Shown: positions 63,339-64,000 of the stretch, in pieces
Numbering within the stretch: position 1 is the stretch's first letter
Layout: each line of letters starts with the position of its first letter
Source: an uncultured Saccharospirillaceae bacterium
GTDB lineage: Bacteria; Pseudomonadota; Gammaproteobacteria; Pseudomonadales; Natronospirillaceae
Length of the DNA stretch: 64,000 nucleotides
Direction: 5' to 3'
Assembly: GCA_913063165.1 (NCBI GenBank)
Contig: CAJXZL010000003.1
Location: forward strand, 1 to 64,000
Notes under the pieces: generated by a model
The model's database searches: none
Told to the model about the DNA's origin: nothing
What the model saw: the letters and a program-made list of their open reading frames with translations, nothing else
Position numbers and translations under genes: made by a program

Positions 63339-64000
63339 CTATTCGATCAGAAAATCGTCTGCCATGGCCTTTTGACGGTTCTTTTCTAAACGTCTGCTCA
63401 CGTACCACACAGTAAAGGTCACCATGGATACCGCAAATATTATCAAAGATGCCAAGACGTTAATTTTAGGGGACACGCCACGACGCACTGAGGATAACAC
63501 CTCAATCGGTAAGGTTGTCGCACCCGGTCCAGTAACAAAGCTGGCAATCACCACGTCATCAAGCGACAGCGTAAAGGCCAACAACCAAGCAGAGGCAACG
63601 GCAGGAGCTATGAGCGGCAGGGTGATAGCAAAGAATACTTTCAGAGGTGGTGCACCCAAGTCCATAGCGGCTTCTTCAATGCTGGCATCCATTTCTCGCA
63701 ATCGGCTACTGATAACCACCGTTGCGTATGCCATGCCGAACGTGGTGTGTGCGATCCAAATGGTCAGCATGCCACGTTCTCTTGGCCAGCCGGTCAATTG
63801 CGTAAAGGCCACAAAAAGCAACAATAGCGACAGACCGATGATCACGTCAGGCATTACTAAGGGTGCGGTAATCATGCCACCGAACAGGGTCTTGCCCCGA
63901 AACTTGGCAATACGCACCATGGCCCAACTCGACAACATGCCAAAAAACACCGCGGAGGTGGCTGATAAAAAGGCCACTTCCAACGAACGCTTTACGGCAC
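63339..64000 (-). CDS. potI: Putrescine/spermidine ABC transporter permease, PotI/PotC type, C-terminal part truncated by window edge
   Basis: The last 219 residues of a binding-protein-dependent permease. MITAPLVMPDVIIGLSLLLL, then ISSRLREMDASIEEAAMDLG, APPLKVFFAITLPLIAPAVA (the EAA loop that contacts the ATPase) and FTLSLDDVVIASFVTGPGAT closely follow Escherichia coli PotI. The frame is open through the edge at 64000, so the start lies outside; an internal TTG at 63983 is not a credible start. Upstream partners (potF, potG, potH) should lie beyond the right edge. PotI versus PotC rests on resemblance only. Confidence 0.88.
   Translation of the reverse strand, partial: AVKRSLEVAFLSATSAVFFGMLSSWAMVRIAKFRGKTLFGGMITAPLVMPDVIIGLSLLLLFVAFTQLTGWPRERGMLTIWIAHTTFGMAYATVVISSRLREMDASIEEAAMDLGAPPLKVFFAITLPLIAPAVASAWLLAFTLSLDDVVIASFVTGPGATTLPIEVLSSVRRGVSPKINVLASLIIFAVSMVTFTVWYVSRRLEKNRQKAMADDFLIE

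Overview
The window reads as chromosomal DNA from a gammaproteobacterium, probably a marine or aquatic member of the Oceanospirillales/Pseudomonadales side. The main reason is gene order. The run hemF-aroE, tsaC, dprA, LysM gene (tsaP type), def-fmt-rsmB-trkA and then glyQ-glyS is the arrangement known next to oriC in Pseudomonas. DNA polymerase II, PspABC/PspF, the LpoB/COG3014 lipoproteins, RadA, a PhoPQ-like pair and NtrC/sigma-54 control of amtB fit the same group. Coding density is high. I see no prophage, IS element, CRISPR array, rRNA or tRNA.

Layout. 1-1.0 kb: 5' part of a DNA polymerase II gene (polB) that runs off the left edge; its proofreading domain has lost the usual catalytic residues. 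1.2-2.0 kb: cyclic-nucleotide-binding-domain protein. 2.0-12.7 kb, all on the minus strand: radA, an FAH-family hydrolase, an lpoB-like lipoprotein, a COG3014 lipoprotein, an unknown exported protein, serA, an M32 carboxypeptidase, a Nudix hydrolase and pspCBA. pspF is divergent at 12.9 kb, with a predicted sigma-54 promoter for pspA between them. uvrD (13.9-16.1 kb) has a LexA box. 16.4-22.0 kb, plus strand: a small PA3496-like protein, cysQ, glpX, asparaginase, thioesterase, SH3 protein and esterase. 22-27 kb: spermidine-synthase-like methyltransferase, azlCD, a small exported protein, a cupin, and a fructokinase with an AGE-family epimerase.

27.2-36.3 kb, minus strand: a UspA protein followed by a complete branched-chain-type ABC importer (G, H, M, K, F) interleaved with two acyl-CoA-ligase-type enzymes. 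This looks like a dedicated carboxylic acid uptake and CoA-activation module. A Crp/Fnr-type regulator is divergent from it. 37.3-40.5 kb: selD and leuA; leuA is preceded by a leader peptide with four consecutive Leu codons. 40.5-44.1 kb: LysR regulator, amtB-glnK with sigma-54 and NtrC-like sites, and a gamma-carbonic-anhydrase-like protein. 44.1-46.8 kb: two-component system and peroxiredoxin.

46.8-60.5 kb: the oriC-proximal-type block aroE, hemF, tsaC, dprA and tsaP-like on the minus strand, then def, fmt, rsmB, trkA, trkH, glyQ and glyS on the plus strand. It couples translation initiation (def, fmt), ribosome and tRNA modification, potassium uptake and glycyl-tRNA synthesis. 60.7-64 kb: GMC oxidoreductase, EamA transporter and the 3' part of a potI-type polyamine permease that runs off the right edge.

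Functions come from recognised motifs and remembered family features; no database search was run. Start codons were chosen by Shine-Dalgarno match, overlap and family length. Promoters and operators are predictions by eye.
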